A stretch of DNA of 64,000 nucleotides from Sisyra terminalis (GCA_958496175.1 OY292278.1:47492001-47556000), one strand, 5' to 3'. Positions 1 through 11,839 are shown, counted from the stretch's first letter. Notes: generated by a model from the letters alone, not told the origin. Translations and numbers: made by a program.

Positions 1-130
1 TTGATAATGAAATATATGATAAAAAATTGCTCCCTTAATGCTTTTCAGCGGAATACATAATTGCTCCAGGTCACAATCATTGGTTCATAAAAATTAGATT
101 TTTAAAACTTTGATTGTTGAAAATTTTTTT
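1..130 (+). mobile_element. Helitron-family fragment (copy D), cut by the window start
   Basis: This stretch aligns by eye with the 3' half of the family at 30400-31345, sharing the phrase TTGCTCCAGGTCACAA, and more loosely with 20530-20650 and 57215-57335. The terminal hairpin and CTAG end seen in copies A and B are absent, so it is a truncated relic. It belongs to the same subfamily as copy C. Confidence 0.6.
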
Positions 131-300
131 AAATTTTTTTAAATTTTATTTAAAATCTTAAATTATTGATTTTTTATAAAAATTGAGGGTTTAAAGTGGT
201 TAATGTACGACAAAAATAGAAAGTGAAGAATACTATTTCAATTGCATACATTTTTGGGTACTTTTCCAGCCAAGAGGATTTTAAAACGAGTGATTTTAAT
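131..300. other. AT-rich, no feature seen
   Basis: Low-complexity A/T sequence following the Helitron fragment. I see no motif, repeat end or coding signal. Confidence 0.5.
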
Positions 301-726
301 TCAAGAACTTTTCGTTGAGAAATTTATAAGCATTACTTGGAAAGCTGGAATTAGAACGATAAGATTGTCGAACCTGTTGAAACGTAGGTACATACGTGCG
401 TGGGATTTGTATACCGAAAAAATATAGTGATAACACCCCAATTGCAAGACGCAGGGGGGTGGCAGTTCGTCTCGGGAGAAAGGTACACCAAAAAGATTTC
501 TAAATTCTAAGTTTTCGCCGACAAAATTCTCCCGAAGGGTTGCCAGATCGTCGGGGGTGCGAGGATGGAGGATTGGAAATCTAAAAGCCGCCAGGGGATG
601 AGTTTCGGTTGGACGTTTGTCGTTTTGTGAAACGTACAGATCGAAATACTCGGAAGACATATAAATATTTCGTGGCGTTTCGAAATGTTCGCGTTGCTGA
701 ATAGATAAATGTATTTTTATTGGCAT
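301..726 (-). CDS. Hypothetical open frame, 141 codons, unrecognised
   Basis: This is an open frame of 141 codons in a local GC-richer patch (about 430-760), unusual in such AT-rich DNA. The predicted product is hydrophilic with no signal peptide, membrane segment or motif that I recognise; its middle carries several Pro and Asp residues. It does not belong to any repeat family that I can find in the window. It could be a chance open frame in a unique GC-rich island, a decayed exon or a regulatory sequence. No splice-site arrangement or start context favours a gene, so I treat it as weak. Confidence 0.15.
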   Translation of the reverse strand: MPIKIHLSIQQREHFETPRNIYMSSEYFDLYVSQNDKRPTETHPLAAFRFPILHPRTPDDLATLRENFVGENLEFRNLFGVPFSRDELPPPCVLQLGCYHYIFSVYKSHARMYLRFNRFDNLIVLIPAFQVMLINFSTKSS

Positions 727-2006
727 ATGTATATTAGATCGAGAACTTGCGGACTTACATATACAACAACGAGGGATGGAGTGGTATATATGTTACATAA
801 CGTGAATGGGGACCATATCGAATAAACATAAAATCTGCAAAACTCGAATGTCTGTGTAAATGTTTTATTTACACTGGGGAAAAATTATTTTCGACAGTCC
901 AAGATTGACCATTCCAAAGAAACGGGAATTACGATTGCTTCACTGACTGGCTGAAATTCACCAAAATTTATTCATCAAAATATTAATTAATTTGAACAGA
1001 TTTAGAGCGTTGTAGATTTGTGTTGAGATTAGTTATAACTCGAAAATGATTCGAGAATAAGGTGAGGGTGGTATTTTTTTTTTTTTTTTTTTTTTTGGGG
1101 ATGGGAACGATTGTGGTCAAAATGTAAAATTGTATGCAATACTTTTATGAGTCCCCAAAGATAAAAAAGTCAGTTTCAGCAGATGTCGTTTCGAGGAAAA
1201 TAACTATGAATGTGTTTTTCTTGGTTTGGTCTTTCGTTGAAAAACCCATAAATACCCACACAAAAGGGGTGAAAGCGGGTGAAACGACCACCTATGCTCT
1301 GTTCAAAAGAAAAAAATCTTCAACGAGAATAATTTCGCTTACGTATTACAACCATTACTGTTTACGTTTATTGTCCATATATCGACAGTTACAAGAAAGC
1401 TTAATCAGCCATCAGACGTCAACTTGCGGTTGATTAAGTCGCCGATTTTCAAATTCAAAAGGCATTTGCCAATAAGGCAAAAAATACGTTTTTAATAAAT
1501 TACCTCATTGCTGGAAAATACGGCGGCCGAGCGGGACGTCGATTCGGGGCGGGATAATCAGTTGATTTGTTATTCTGATCAGTTAATACACGTAGATTGG
1601 TAATGATTTTTTTTTCTCTTTTTCTTTTTATTATTTGTTTACGCTTTATCTGATAAAATTGCGCGTGTTATCACACTGTCCGTCCGGCCGGGGCGGCTAA
1701 CATTGCCGGGTCCGTCCGGCGGCGCCTAATTACAATGCAAGACTGATCGAAGTCAGTTCCCAATTGCTGCCGTCGCGTCTCGCTCACCTTTTGCCACCCA
1801 CATTTGATTTATTTTCATCTTTGATTTCTTTTGAATACGTCTGCACTTAACGGTACATCATCCCTGAGTTGACTTGGAAAAAAAAAACATATACTTTAAT
1901 TTTATTCGGCTTTAATATATTTGCTTGGGTGACTAATGTAGCTATGGGGCTTGAATTAAATATTTGGAGAATGATTCAGGTGCTCACCGAAAAACAAAAT
2001 CTTTTG
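727..2006. other. Mostly unique sequence with GC-rich island at 1500-1830
   Basis: There is no gene here. It holds a 23-base T run (1074-1096) and, at 1500-1830, a CpG- and GC-rich island with clusters such as GTCCGTCCGGC and homeodomain-type TAATTA cores next to them. The island is not repeated in the window. It is the kind of sequence that could be a conserved regulatory element, but that is inference from composition only. Confidence 0.4.
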
Positions 2007-4392
2007 CTTGACAAATAATTTGATGATGCTAACTTTATTTAGATAATTTTTCCATGGGAATTTGTTAAGGGGTCAGTCCAAATAAGGTGGTCCAAAAATA
2101 AATTAAATGGTTGCTCAACCATTTTAAAAAAAAAATTGTGTGCTATCCCCCAACATGTTCATAGTTCAAATACATCATTATTTTAATTTTATTGTTTTTA
2201 GTTTTCCAGTGGTAGCCATATTAGTTTTACTAGGTGCAGACATTTTCGCACTTTTAAGGGTTTGCGGAAATTTGATTATCTCAGGCCCTATTTATCCTAT
2301 CAAAATGAAACTAAAAGCAGTGTGTTCATGAAAATATAGGCCATAAGGTTGTAATAAGACGTTTTCACCTAAATGTAATTCTAAGGGATGAAATTTCAGC
2401 CTAAATTTTGAGCTCTCATTTGTAAAAACTCCAATTTTCACGGAAAGATTGTGAAGGAAGGGAAAGAGTCCTAACGTTAAAACTTTTTTTACAAACAATT
2501 AGGTACTAGTTGTATTCAAAAACAAAAATTGAAGTTTGAGACTTTTATCTTTTTTAAAATAAAAAATAACAAAATTTGGAAATTTTCAAAATTTTCAATT
2601 TTCTGAGCTCAATATCTCTGGTGGGGAACCAGATAAAAATCTGAAATATCACCTCATTATAGTACTGTATGATAGTATTTGGCACCTAAAATTTGGAGTT
2701 TGAGATTTGACTAGGAGCAGAGGTATTGCAAGCACAAAATGTCAAAATAATGCATACTTCAGTAGGACAATATTATGTATTAAACCATTTAATATGTGAC
2801 ATATACTTGGCAAAAAGGGCATTTTACACAAAACAATATATATTCTGGGCTAACTGTTATTCATATCTTCAATTTAAAACATATACTTCTTTCTGAAAGC
2901 TAATAATGTATGTGTACAGTACTATAATGGGGTGACATTTCAGATTTTTATCTGGTCCCCCAACAGAGGTATTGAGCTCAGAAGATTGCAAATTTTGAAA
3001 ATTTCCAAATTTTATTTTTTATTTTAAAAAGGCTTAAAGTCTCAGACTTCAAATTTTGTTTTTGACTACAACTAGTACCTAATTATTTGTAAAAAAAGTT
3101 TTAACGTGTAGACTCTTTCCCTTCCTTCACAATCTTTCCGTGAAAATGGGAGTTTTTACAAATTAGAGCTAAAAATTTAGGCTGAAATTTCACCCCTTAG
3201 AATTACATTAAGGTGAAAACGTTTTAACACAACCTTATAGCTTATATTTTTATGAACACACTGCTTTTAATTTCATTTTAATAGGACAAATAGGGCCTGA
3301 GATAATCAAGTTTCCGCTAACCCTTAAAAGTGCGAAAATGTTTGCACCTAGTAAAACTAATATGGCTACCACTGGAAAACTAAAAACAATAAAATTAAAA
3401 TAATGATAAATTTGAACTCCCAACATGTTGGGGTGATAGCACACAAAAAATCAGAATTAAAAAAAATAATCAAGCGACCAGTGCTGGACGGACTGAATTG
3501 GACTGACTCTAAGGGATGTCAAAGGTGAATAATCTTCTTTACTGACCCATTGCTAATCCTCAAATTTTAATATAAAATTTGATTTTTGCCAAATTTAATG
3601 CATATTTGGTTGGACCATAGTAATATACTATTTTTAACAAAAAACATCAAAAACATTTTGAATGACAAAGAAAAAAAATGTGAAGTTCTGAGGCCTTAAT
3701 ATTGATATTAAAAGGTCTATCATTGCAATTTTTGATTATTAACCAAAACGCATTTTTTCTTAATAATTTTGAATTTCAATTTCGACTCTGCATTTTGAGG
3801 AAACTAAGTTTACCCAAAAAATGCTAACAACCTTTTTTGTAGGGCATTTAATATCCTTGAAAGATATACAAAAATTTTGTTCTAAATATTAGTTCGTTCA
3901 TTAGTTATGATTCTAAAGTTAAAAAATCAAATTGTAAAAAAAGATCAATGTTTAAGGATTCACTAGGGAGTTATTAGAAACAAATAATTGGATGAGGCTG
4001 ACATTATTTAGATAATTTTTCCAGGGGAATTTGTTAAGGGATGCCAGAAGTTTTTTGTTAATCCTCAAATTTTAATATAAAATTTGATTTATGCCAATTT
4101 TTTTTTATTATTTAATGCATATTTTGACTGGACCATAGAAATACACTATTTTTAACAAAAAACATCAAAAATATTCTGGATGACAAAGAAAAAAAAATGT
4201 AAAGTTCTGAGACCTTAATATTGATATTAAAAGGTCTATCATTGCAAGTTTTGATTATTAACCAAAACGCATTTTTTCATAATAATTTTGAACTTCAACT
4301 TTGACTCTGCATTTTAGGAAACTAAATTTACTCAAAAAATGCCAACAACCTTTTTTGTAGGGCATTTAATATCCTTGAAAGATATAAAAAAA
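2007..4392. repeat. Degenerate tandem duplication of an about 0.4-0.5 kb repeat, first unit split by a foldback element
   Basis: Unit 2 runs about 3975-4392. Unit 1 is 2007-2070 joined to about 3514-3960. Both begin with an AACAAATAATT / GATAATTTTTCC block ending in TTTGTTAAGG. Both continue with AATTTTAATATAAAATTTGA, a CCTTAATATTGATATTAA box, and CCTTTTTTGTAGGGCATTTA. The duplication is older than the foldback insertion at 2071-3508. The internal boxes match the arms of the other foldback elements, so the unit may itself be a half foldback. Confidence 0.65.
2071..3508. mobile_element. Foldback element FB1 (1.44 kb, long inverted repeats)
   Basis: The ends read GGTCAGTCCAA at 2071-2081 and its reverse complement at 3498-3508. 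The arms pair for about 600 bp each (2071-2670 and 2910-3508), leaving a loop of about 240 bp. The flanks carry TAAGG on both sides (2066-2070 and 3510-3514), consistent with a 5 bp target duplication. The uninterrupted second repeat unit near 4030 shows the empty-site sequence. A 63-codon open frame is mirrored in both arms but shows no coding constraint. It is a non-autonomous DNA element of unknown superfamily. Confidence 0.75.
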
Positions 4393-5394
4393 ATTACTTA
4401 TTTATTTATTTTACTTCCAGTGTATATTCTATAGAGATGCAAAGCATCTGTATATAGAACTGGAATATTACAATTATAATGTAGTGCATAGCACAATTGC
4501 ATAAATTTAAATCAGAGCAACAAAATTAAAACAGAATTACCAATAAAGTAATAAATACAATTTTAATTGAAAATTAAAAATTATGTTAGTGACTAGTCAC
4601 TAAAGGTACCCATTGTGTTTATTAATATTTTTCTCAATTTCTTTCGCTTAAAATTAAGACTCCAACATTGAAATTGTAACCCTATTATTGTAACTCTATG
4701 CAGATTGAGCAATTTGTTTGAAAATTAAAAAAAATATTAAGGTGTGCTTTTTGCGTTGATTGCTTAAGCTTTTTAATGAAACAAATTCTAGAATAATACT
4801 ATCGTTATTTAAACCCACATTTTCCTTAAATATATATGAAAATATAGTTTTTACCAATCAGCATTACCTCTTTCAATAATTAAATTCTTATGCTTCTTAT
4901 TATATCAAAGAAAAAAGCATATGCAGAAAGTACAACAAGTGCATTTTTCGTTTAGTGATATTTTCCTGCATTTTTAGTAACTTTATTTTTTCACCATTGC
5001 ATTGCCAATAGATTTTCATCTCGAAAAACAATTGAAGGTCAGTGACGTCATCCAATTTGCATTTGCAATAAGATGTCATTATTTCATGCAAAAAAACCGG
5101 AATTTTATTCAAATTTATGAATTTTTTAAAAAGGGATTATTGAAAGTATTTAGTGGCTTTTAGTGGGTATTATTGTGTTGGTAGTTTAAGTGCATATATA
5201 ATAAAAAAATCGATATTCATAATATTGGCGTTGATGGAAGTAGTGCAAATCATTGGCAAATGTAAGGTTATCGTTCTAGGTTTGGTAATTAATTATTGCA
5301 TTAATTATAAAGTAATTTGATCAATTTTTATTGATTCTTTTGACTACTTGATGTTTGATTTTCTAAAAAAAAATGTTTTTCTACTTTGTTACAG
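4393..5394. other. AT-rich sequence with a hairpin at 4418-4466
   Basis: No gene. At 4418-4466 there is a strong imperfect palindrome: TTCCAGT arms around AGATGC AAA GCATCT. The rest is A/T-rich with no repeat that I can place. Confidence 0.4.
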
Positions 5395-5450
5395 GTTTCA
5401 ATGGATCTTTGGGGAATCGTGGACTTTAAAGCCGGAGATCAATTTATACT
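5395..5450 (+). other. Possible short exon (weak)
   Basis: A pyrimidine-rich tract ending in TTTGTTACAG precedes 5395, and GTGAGT follows at 5451, so a 56-base exon is framed by plausible splice sites. It contains an ATG at 5401 opening 17 codons with no stop. A second acceptor-like CAAAACAG ends at 5531, after which the frame closes within 13 codons. The tiny predicted product matches nothing I know. Chance splice-like sites are common, so this is only a candidate. Confidence 0.15.
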
Positions 5451-5653
5451 GTGAGTGATTTTCAATATCAAAGTCCATTTTTCCGAAAATGGCAATTTTA
5501 ATTCCTGACAACATATTCTTCCCACAAAACAGTTGGCAAAGCTATGGTTCTTTTGATGACACGAATTAATGATGATTTTTTATGGATTTCGATGAAATTA
5601 ATTATAATGGTACTTAAAAATAATAAGGAAACTATTATTTTGCATTTTTTTAA

Positions 5654-7043
5654 CCCTTATGTTAATGACCGGGTACCCGGGTACCCAACGCGATGTATTA
5701 GTATGAATAACTCAAAAAAAAAAAATATTTCCTTTTGTGCTCTCGGATCGTCAATCTTTAACTTAAAAGCAAGCTAGTTGTGAGTGCATTTAATTTATTT
5801 TCAAAAAAATTTTTTTTTTAAATAAGTTTAAACTTTGGCCATCGCCCCATTAGCAACCGGGTACCCGGGTACCCACAGTAGAAAGCATAGGAAATAAATT
5901 AAAAATAGTTTTTATAAATGCATGCAACTAATTTTTATTAAAAAATAAATAAATATTACAGTTTTTTTTATCATTAGTGACATTAATTATGACATTTAAG
6001 ACATTTTGTGATATTAACTGAATGCTCATCACATACTGGCTGGTGACAATTGTCACAGCTCTTGCGAGTCTTTCGTCGTCTTTTTATTGGTAAAGCATTG
6101 CATATATGGCAAGATCCTGTCACTTTTTTTCTTCCTGTTTTATCTTTCGGAACCACGGGTCCAGGATTTGGTTCGGCTGTTTCCTCTACTGCATGACCTA
6201 AAATACTTTCAACGGCGATCTTTGTTGAGAAGTGGCGCATTACTTGTGGATTCGCTGTGCGAGATTCAATCATTGGCAATGCCAGTTCTTCACTCAGTTT
6301 TCGCATAAATTGACGACGTTCCGTCGTTTTTTTGGCAATCATTTTATTATTTCCATAATAAATTATATATGATGCAAGTGAAGAAATGTCTAGCATGTTG
6401 AAGAACATTGCCATTGGCCATCTCGAAGATCGTCGTTGACTTGTATACCTCCGAACCATTTGGTCCATTGTATCGACGCCAGCTTTATATTTATTATAAA
6501 AATTTATAATTTCTGGTTTCCGCTTAGTATCATCACTAACTGATGCATCTGAATGCATTGTCGATAATAGAATGACAGCTTTTTTTTTTTCGGAACATAA
6601 GAACACATGGTAACCTTTTCGTGGAATCCAAAAACAGTCGAATATTGCTCCCGTGTCTTATTTGCTGCCATAACACTAGGGATGTAAGGTTTATTTTTTT
6701 TTATCTTGCCAACAATGGTAATATTCCACGATAACAAATGTTTAGCAACGGGTAGAGTAGTAAAGAAGTTATCCATGCAGATGTTTCTACCACTACCTCG
6801 GTACGGAGCCGCCAATTCTTTCACTACTCTTTGTAGTGAATTTGTGATGTCATTCACAATTCTAGATGATTATTTTTTCTTTTTTTTTTTTAAATTGTCA
6901 CTAACTATTCATATTTAAAGAAAAAAATGTTTAGAAAATTTGTTTTTTAATAAAATAAACAAAATTTTCAATATTAAGGTTTGTGGGTACCCGGGTACCC
7001 GGTTGCTAAGAGACGTCGATAAAGTCGGTCATTAACATAAGGG
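5654..7043 (-). mobile_element. piggyBac deletion derivative with both ends and TTAA target duplication
   Basis: The terminal inverted repeats CCCTTATGTTAATGACC (5654-5670) and GGTCATTAACATAAGGG (7027-7043) are perfect. They are flanked by TTAA at 5650-5653 and 7044-7047, the hallmark target site of piggyBac. Subterminal GGGTACCCGGGTACCC blocks occur next to the left end, again near 5855, and near 6990. The last two lie in a longer inverted repeat with GGTTGCTAA. At 1390 bp it is shorter than autonomous piggyBac elements. The 5' part of the transposase gene is missing, so this is an internally deleted, non-autonomous copy. Confidence 0.92.
5983..6857 (-). pseudogene. piggyBac transposase, C-terminal half, frameshifted
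   Basis: Two overlapping minus-strand frames (6857-6504 and 6606-5983) make up the C-terminal half of a piggyBac-family DDE transposase. The first frame has the CMDNFFTTLPVAKHLL block, whose Asp corresponds to the second catalytic acid. The second has GVDTMDQM, whose Asp corresponds to the third. The C terminus carries a Cys/His zinc-binding cluster (CHIC, CDNC, CDEH, CLKC), as in piggyBac proteins. The frames are offset at an 11-T run (6580-6590), probably a slippage mutation. The N-terminal region with the first catalytic Asp is absent, so the gene cannot make active transposase. It lies inside the TTAA-bounded element. Confidence 0.9.
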
Positions 7044-7047
7044 TTAA

Positions 7048-7500
7048 ACAGATTTCTTTAGGTTTCCTGTAATGAAGGTAAATGCTTACAACCGTGGCGT
7101 AAAACCTTTTACAATTTATTTTTTTTAGTGCTAAGAAACTATATACAAAAGGTCCCAGGATTAAAGCCTGTCAAGTGTCCCATTAAGCAACACCAATATT
7201 CCCTTTGATCATTATTGCATTTATACTTGGATTTTAATTTAATTCGCGAACAAGTCTGGCTATAATTAAATAAAAATTTCATTCGTTTTGTCTTCAAATC
7301 GTGGCACCGAAAGAACCGTAGCATTCTCAAAATTTTACGTTGATAACTACGCATTGAAATCTTTCATTCTCAAAATATAATTGAAATTTTCTCAACTGTT
7401 CTATACTAAGAAAAAATTAAAATATCATCCTCCATTAGGTTAGTAATATACTTTAGGAATTTGTAAACACTAACTATGAAATATTTTGGTGTTACCTTGT
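7048..7500. other. AT-rich, nothing recognised
   Basis: Sequence between the piggyBac element and the next repeat region. I see no coding signal, repeat match or structured end. Confidence 0.4.
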
Positions 7501-7509
7501 CGTTTAAAG

Positions 7510-8368
7510 ATTCAGGAAAAAAATTATCACTCCCATATTGTCCAGGAAAGCCCTATGTAGTGCCAGGTTGTTCTTTAAACCTTTTCTAAAAATTTTAAAA
7601 ATTTCAATTTTTTTCACTATCAACTGGTGTTTTTTGTCGCTCAAGAGTTTTGAAGGCAAAAACTTTAGTTTTATTATTAATAAATATTTAACTAAGCGAT
7701 AAATAATGTAGAATTTATTTTTTTTAAATCGAGACAAATATACTTAAGCATAAAAAAAAACTTGAAAAATATTTTGAAGTTTCTCAGTTGATAAAAACTA
7801 AAATTCGTGTAAATTTTCTCAAAAGTTATAAATTAAATTGAAATTTTTCGAATATCTCATCAAAAACTTTTAAAACCCGCACACATGAAAGTTTGATGAT
7901 GAATATCATTTGAACGGTTAATTTAATCGCCAAAACATAAGAAACCATTTTTATAGAGCAGTTAATTTCCAACAAAAATTTGTATTGCGAGTTGTATAAG
8001 AGTCATTTATTGTCGAGTTATAAAATTCATAAACAAAAATGAAATTTGTCTTAAAATAATCAAAATTAAATCCTTAATATCTCTCAAATGGTGAGGCTTA
8101 CGGAAAAAATATACGATACCTTTTTTGTAGAGCATTAAATTTCCTAAAAAAATTCTTTCAAAACATTTTTCTGTACAATCGATAAATGATGGGGTATGAA
8201 TTTTTTTCTATTGGACTGAGAAAAAAATACAAAACTGCAATGCGGAGGATCTTCCTATTAAAATTTAGAGCTCATACTTGGTGAGAATTTTTTTAAGGTG
8301 TCTAGCAACCCATTTTTCCGTGTCACTTGTAAAAAAAATATAATCGATTTTTTTGACCCATCCTAATG
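7510..8368 (-). mobile_element. Decayed foldback-type relic (FB6)
   Basis: The right edge, read on the minus strand near 8368-8330, resembles the ACTAGACTGACCCAAAAAAA end at 47389. Inside lies the shared CTACAAAAAAGGT box (reverse strand, about 8121-8140) with a following GCATTAAATTTCC. The second arm cannot be recognised, and the left limit is a guess. Confidence 0.4.
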
Positions 8369-9464
8369 TTGAAGGTTAATAATACTGGAGAATGATTCGA
8401 GGATAATTCGGGGAGGCAAAAAATATAAATTCCTAATAGCAATGTGAAAATATCGTTTTTCTTTTTGGTTGAAAAAGCTGAGAATTTAAACACGTAATTA
8501 AAGCACTTAAAAATAAAATGTCTGCAATTGTCATGTGTCAACCAACTTTTTGTTCATCTCTATAAAGTTAAACCTGGTTTATTTTCACCGAAAACCACCA
8601 ATAAGAAATAGTTTTCCAAATAGTTTGGCAATCGAAACACACCCCAAGTGGTAAAAGTAGTGATTGAATGACTAAAACCAAAATAAGGGGATGAGGCAAT
8701 CTGGCAAGAATGAAAGCTGTTAAAGCCAGTTTTATACAGATAATCGAAACATACGAAATAATTGAAACGAATAAGACGAAAAGCTCGGGTAAATCTAAAG
8801 ATTCACATATAACTGCACCCGATATATGATCAAACATAGCGACTACTAGCAAACAGAGGTACAGCACACGATGGAATGGAAAAGCGGAGCTTTTCCACCC
8901 TTACCATTCCCATTTCGCCCGAACCAAACTTATGGTGGGCGGGGGTGGTGATTTTAGTAGATGTGTGGATTTGTTCATCACATGTAACTTACAAGCAACT
9001 GCAGAGAGTAACAGGGAATAACAGGGAATAACAGAGAGTCGAATCAATTAAACTTTATCGAAAGATAGTTAATTGCATGTTCGAATCCCGTCAATTCAAA
9101 TTCCATTGAACTCATTTTTTTGTTGTTGCTTTTCACATTAGATGTTCACAAAACATCCAATACGTATGGAAATGCGTTATTTTACTAATTATGAAGTCTG
9201 TAAAACTTAAAAAAAAACATCCCCTAACTCCCAAGGTCTTATCTGTAATTTTATTGTAGATGCACAGGTTCATTAAACATTGTTAATTAGATATCAACAC
9301 CATTACACAGCCGTAAGGGATGCTCATTTGCTTACCCACTTCACCCTCTTGTACATCACGAGCAAAAAAAAAAAGAATAAAAAAAACCCACCCGTCGATT
9401 TTCTGCCGTTGTTACGTTTATTTATCGATAGGAATATGGAAAATCTAACGAGATTGCCATGCAA

Positions 9465-9502
<38 letters not shown>

Positions 9503-10040
9503 TTTGTCTTCCAGAAAATGAGACACCCCTTAATGATGAGTTTTAATTCTGTGAGCCGTTTCTTGGATGGGAAGATAAAACTGTGTTTATTTTAAAATCG
9601 GCCTTGGGAACGAAACGAGAGGAAAAAACATCATTTTCAAATATTGTAAAAGTCAGAATCTTCATTTACTGGCTTCAGGGGTAATTATTTCTATTAATTA
9701 AAAACCATCAACATCAGCCCCTTGGCGCGGCGTTAAAGCAGCCTCTGGTGCGTTGTTAGACGAAGGTTTGATGAAGGGATGCACGTATACCATCGGTGGA
9801 TTCATCCCCTTGTATAAATATATCAAAAAAAAAAAATGAAATTTGAACCTTCAGAAAAAAGTGTTTTTTTTTTGGTAATTAAAATTTGTTGCAAAGAAAA
9901 TTTTGCATCGAGAGTTTTTAAATATAAAACTATTGGATTTTCTGGAAATTTTTTGAATATTTGAACAATAACATAAGTTAATATGAGTTTCTGATATCGA
10001 AATTCTTCTATCCATATTAAAATTTTACTTCTTAATTATT
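8369..10040. other. Mostly unique sequence with short simple repeats
   Basis: No gene. It contains a GC-richer strip at about 8870-9000, a short ATAACAGGGA tandem at 9003-9035, and a (TA)14 microsatellite at 9471-9498. There are several A runs. No repeat-family match is seen elsewhere in the window. Confidence 0.4.
9471..9498. repeat. (TA)n microsatellite
   Basis: About 14 uninterrupted TA dinucleotides. Confidence 0.95.
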
Positions 10041-10095
10041 GTGTATACAATATATATAGGATATATTGCGGTCTAATTATGTAATATAATTATTA
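10041..10095 (+). repeat. Isolated end of family X
   Basis: This stretch begins GTGTATACAATATATATAGG and continues ATATTGCGGTCTAATTATG, matching the outer end of family X at 11504, 38093 and 53118. It stops at a TAGGGTGAC sequence that resembles a foldback end, so it is a truncated copy. The remainder up to 10484 is AT-rich and unplaced. Confidence 0.6.
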
Positions 10096-10488
10096 GGGTG
10101 ACTTTTTTTTTTTAAATTTTAAAAAAATCGTATTCCTTGCAAATATTCGGAGAAAAACACCCCTAATCAAACATTTTTAATTTTCTTATCAATTTACCCT
10201 CAAATTTATATTTTGCAAGATTTATTCGGATTTTCTTTAAGATTTAAAGCTTTAGCGTCTATGTTATTAGGAAAAAAATATAATTCAAACCATTTTCTTG
10301 ACTAGTTTCCTTTAGTAGTACTTTGGGTATCCTTATTCAACTGATTTACATATTTACATTGAAAAGCTCTTGGGAAATAAATATTTTCGAGACAAAAATT
10401 GACTGATAAGTTCAGATGAAGAAAGTAATATAAAGAAGTCAAAAATATTAGGTACTCTAAAATAAAATTAAATATTAGGACTGTGTAT

Positions 10489-11503
10489 ACTAGACTGATT
10501 CAAAAAAAATTATGATTTTTTTTCTTATTATATCGAAAATATTGTTAGAAATGACAAAAAAAAAATCCTGTGAAAGTTTATGTTCTTAATATTAATATTA
10601 AAAGGTGGCGCATCGCAAATTTAGATTTTCCATTTAAATAACATGAGAACAATATTTTTTTGCATTTTGGAATTTTATAGCTCACGTTGGTGACAATATT
10701 TCGGCATTACCAAGATATATTCCTGTAGAAAATTGAACGATCTACAAAAAAGGTCTTGTACAAGTTTTTGATATATTTTTTCCTTCAAAAGTTATTGGAA
10801 GTCAAAGTTGAACTAAAGAGAAATTTTAATATTTTTTCAATTTTTTGACGCACAATTTTATGAGAAAATTTTTTGTAGAGCAATTTTTTTCTATAACTTA
10901 TCTCTATAAAAGTTTTTGATATTTTTTACAGGTTCTAAGTAATAAAAAAAAAATTATGTTAAAAATATAATAATTCTGGAAATATTATTAATTTAAAACA
11001 ATAAAATTACGAATATTTTCAATTTAATGCAAATAACTTAGAACCTGTGAAAAATATCTAAGACTTTTATAGAGATAAGTTATAGAAAAAAAGTGCTCTA
11101 CAAAAAATGTCCTATAAATTTTTTTCATAAAATTGATGGTTGCGTCAAAAAATTGAAAAAATATTTAAATTTCTCTTTAATTCAACTTTAACCTCGAATA
11201 ACTTTTGAAGGAATAAATATATCAAAAACTTGTAGGACCACCTTTTTTGTAGATCGTTCAATTTTCTATAAGAATATACCTTGGTCATTGCGAAATATTG
11301 TCACCAACGTGAGCTATAAAATTCCAAAGTGCAAGAGAATATTGTTCCCATGTAATTTAAATGGAAAATCGAAATTTGCGATAAGGCACCTCTTAATATT
11401 AATATTAAGAGCTAAAACTTTCAAAGGATTTTTTTTGTCATTCCCAACAATATTTTCGATATAATTAGGAAAAAAAGTCATCATTTTTTTGTATCCGTCT
11501 AGT
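10489..11503. mobile_element. Foldback element FB2 (1.0 kb)
   Basis: The ends are ACTAGACTGATTC at 10489 and a near reverse complement ending GTCTAGT at 11503. Arms of about 470 bp pair across almost the whole element. The flanking tetramer GTAT occurs at 10485-10488 and 11504-11507, a likely target duplication. Each arm holds the CTTAATATTAATATTAA box and a CTACAAAAAAGG box, which are shared with the other foldback elements. It sits at the edge of a family X copy. No coding capacity. Confidence 0.8.
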
Positions 11504-11825
11504 GTATACAATATATAGAATATATTGCGATCCAATTTATGTAGTATAATTTAATATAATAATATATAAAAATCATACCATAAACATAAACTTGAACAGA
11601 AGTTCAAACAAAAATATTCGTGACTTATTGCCGAGATACGTATTTCGATTGCCAAGCAATCTTCCTCAGTGGTCATCAAGAATTCGTCGATATAAGAAAT
11701 GGTCTATAAAGAAAGATTTTTTTCCATTGGAAGACTTCTTTAATATGATGAAATTTTTTACTACGGAATATAACGAATACAAGGAAGTTAATTAAATTTT
11801 CTGAACTCACAATATCCTGATGTGT
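11504..11825. mobile_element. Family X, copy X1 (one arm plus spacer)
   Basis: The copy starts with the X outer end (TATACAATATATAGAATATA) and continues through an AGAAGTTCAAACAAAAATAT block and the hammerhead-like motif (minus strand, 11630-11675). It then runs into a spacer with GACTTCTTTAATATGATGAA and ends at CACAATATCCTGATGTGTC. Copy X3 shows the same order and then a second inverted arm, which X1 lacks. A 67-codon open frame (11592-11795) spans this but is degenerate in X3. Confidence 0.7.
11630..11675 (-). ncRNA. Hammerhead-ribozyme-like motif, family X copy 1
   Basis: Read on the minus strand, TGACCA (stem I) is followed by CTGAGGA and one extra A. Next comes GATTGC TTG GCAATC (a perfect 6 bp stem II) and GAA. 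ATACGTAT then forms a palindromic stem III, followed by C at the NUH position, and TCGGCA closes stem I with two mismatches. The layout matches the hammerhead fold except for the inserted A. Confidence 0.5.
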
Positions 11826-11839
11826 CTAGGGGCCTAGAA

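Noticed and set aside
2140..3444. Mirrored 63-64 codon open frames in the two FB1 arms with a hydrophobic stretch
   Set aside because: They are the same DNA in inverted arms. By eye, differences between arms are about equally split between silent and amino-acid-changing, so there is no sign of coding selection.
9060..9095. GTTCGAATCCCGTCA resembling a tRNA B box
   Set aside because: The T-arm stem does not pair and no A box or cloverleaf lies upstream.
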